Of a stretch of DNA of 8,185 nucleotides, positions 7,843 to 8,185 are shown piece after piece. This stretch comes from Blautia sp. (lineage in GTDB: Bacteria > Bacillota > Clostridia > Lachnospirales > Lachnospiraceae): assembly GCA_017420455.1 (NCBI GenBank), contig JAFOJB010000511.1, positions 1 through 8,185 on the forward strand, read 5' to 3'. Within the stretch, counting starts at the first letter, position 1. Every line of letters starts with the position of its first letter. Below the pieces are notes generated by a model. The model was not told where the DNA came from and did no database searches. It saw only the letters and a program-made list of their open reading frames with translations. The translations under genes were made by a program, and so were the position numbers.

Positions 7843-7871
7843 ATTATACATGAAACTGCGCCGTGTGACAA
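7843..7871 (-). promoter_or_regulatory. Sigma-A-type promoter for the DUF362-GH2-(LysR) operon
   Basis: On the minus strand TTGTCA (7871-7866), one mismatch from TTGACA, is followed by a 17-base spacer and a perfect TATAAT (7848-7843). Transcription should start near 7836, giving a leader of about 55 bases before ATG 7780. The -10 box sits at the centre of a small inverted repeat, ATGTA-N4-TACAT (7838-7851), which could be a regulator site or chance. Confidence 0.82.
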
Positions 7872-7972
7872 GGGGACAGATACCATGACACGCCGGCAGG
7901 TAAGGCAATGGTTACAGTTCACGGTCTCACCGGCCGGGGACTGATGTGTTTTCGGCGTCTGTCGGCCCTCCT

Positions 7973-7999
7973 GACTGCGGAAGAATCTTCGTCCGCGTC
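7973..7999. repeat. Inner palindromic unit, left copy
   Basis: This is a self-complementary unit, GACTGCGGA ... TCCGCGTC, with GAAGAATCTTC in its centre. It lies within the left arm of the long inverted repeat and is related to the copy at 8020-8047. Because the unit is itself a palindrome, the two copies are both inverted and direct relatives. Confidence 0.7.
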
Positions 8000-8019
8000 T
8001 GCAGGACATAAAGCCCTTT

Positions 8020-8047
8020 GACTGCGGACAAAGATTCTTCCGCAGTC
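8020..8047. repeat. Inner palindromic unit, right copy
   Basis: GACTGCGG (8020-8027) pairs perfectly with CCGCAGTC (8040-8047), and AAGA-T-TCTT is nested inside. It can fold on its own or pair with the left copy at 7973-7999. Confidence 0.75.
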
Positions 8048-8120
8048 CGTCAGGACGCCAGACACCTTGAAAACATATGCAGTCCCCTGCCGGTGAGACC
8101 GTGAACTGTAACCGCTGTTG

Positions 8121-8149
8121 TTGAAAAGGTATGTCGGGCTTGTGATAAT
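8121..8149 (+). promoter_or_regulatory. Candidate sigma-A promoter reading out of the window
   Basis: TTGAAA (8121-8126) is followed by a 17-base spacer and GATAAT (8144-8149). Each hexamer is one base from consensus, and a TG one base before the -10 forms an extended -10. It would start transcription near 8156, towards a gene beyond 8185. The gene itself is not visible, so the call rests on the match alone. It begins only 8 bp after the inverted repeat. Confidence 0.5.
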
Positions 8150-8185
8150 GCTTGTAAAAGCAAAACAAACACTGTACAATGTGAA

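Larger units (their letters stand above)
7910..8113. repeat. 204-bp nested inverted repeat with GGTTACAG ends (REP- or MITE-like)
   Basis: The two arms (about 7910-7996 and 8024-8113) are near-complete reverse complements. The outer 24 bp are perfect (7910-7933 with 8090-8113). The inner 24 bp differ at one position (7973-7996 with 8024-8047). The stretch between is matched with small indels. About 27 bp lie in the centre. No transposase or other convincing open reading frame is inside, and no clear target-site duplication flanks it. It sits between the minus-strand operon promoter and a candidate plus-strand promoter that both point away from it, so it is not obviously a terminator for any gene seen here. 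Its ends are related to the terminator hairpin at 3062-3100. It could be a non-autonomous mobile palindrome, a chromosome-organising or protein-binding site, or the template of a very stable hairpin RNA. Confidence 0.9.

Noticed and set aside
7910..8113. Long inverted repeat as an insertion sequence or CRISPR array
   Set aside because: There is no transposase, no target-site duplication and no regularly spaced direct repeats; it is a single nested palindrome.
7836..8168. Open frames of 110 and 86 codons on the minus strand at the right edge
   Set aside because: They run through the long inverted repeat, resemble no known protein, overlap the operon promoter, and are open because palindromic GC-rich sequence has few stops.

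Overview
The window looks like chromosome from a Firmicute of the Lachnospiraceae/Clostridia type. The grounds are strong AGGAGG-type ribosome binding sites, a near-consensus sigma-A promoter, moderate-to-high GC codon use, gut-anaerobe-like gene families and GGTTACAG-ended hairpin repeats. The assignment is an inference from style and protein families; there is no rRNA or marker gene here. No tRNA, rRNA, CRISPR array, transposase or phage gene is visible.

Left part (1-3052, plus strand): the 3' portion of a CocE/NonD-type alpha/beta hydrolase gene, cut by the window edge, followed 76 bp later by a complete MmgE/PrpD-family gene. They are probably co-transcribed. The hydrolase keeps the nucleophile Ser and the Asp of its triad, but has Lys where the family has its catalytic His. 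A strong hairpin with an oligo-A/T tract (3053-3100) ends the convergent minus-strand transcript.

Middle and right part (3117-7780, minus strand): three genes read right to left with short gaps (59 and 63 bp). They are a DUF362-family protein, an 841-residue glycoside hydrolase family 2 enzyme with both catalytic glutamates, and a LysR-type regulator. A near-consensus promoter (TTGTCA-17-TATAAT) lies just upstream of the DUF362 gene, so a DUF362-GH2-LysR operon is the simplest reading. The LysR gene is convergent with the hydrolase/MmgE pair. Whether it controls either group cannot be told from this window, because the promoter of the plus-strand pair lies outside it.

Right edge (7781-8185, no gene): this stretch holds the minus-strand promoter, a 204-bp nested inverted repeat (7910-8113) and a candidate outward-facing plus-strand promoter (8121-8149) that would serve a gene beyond the window. 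The ends of the inverted repeat match the terminator hairpin at 3062-3100 in 28 of 34 positions. This points to a dispersed palindromic repeat family with a short terminator-like form and a long composite form. The repeat family and the hydrolase with the altered triad are the two items most worth a second look. I see no clear evidence of a complete undescribed system.
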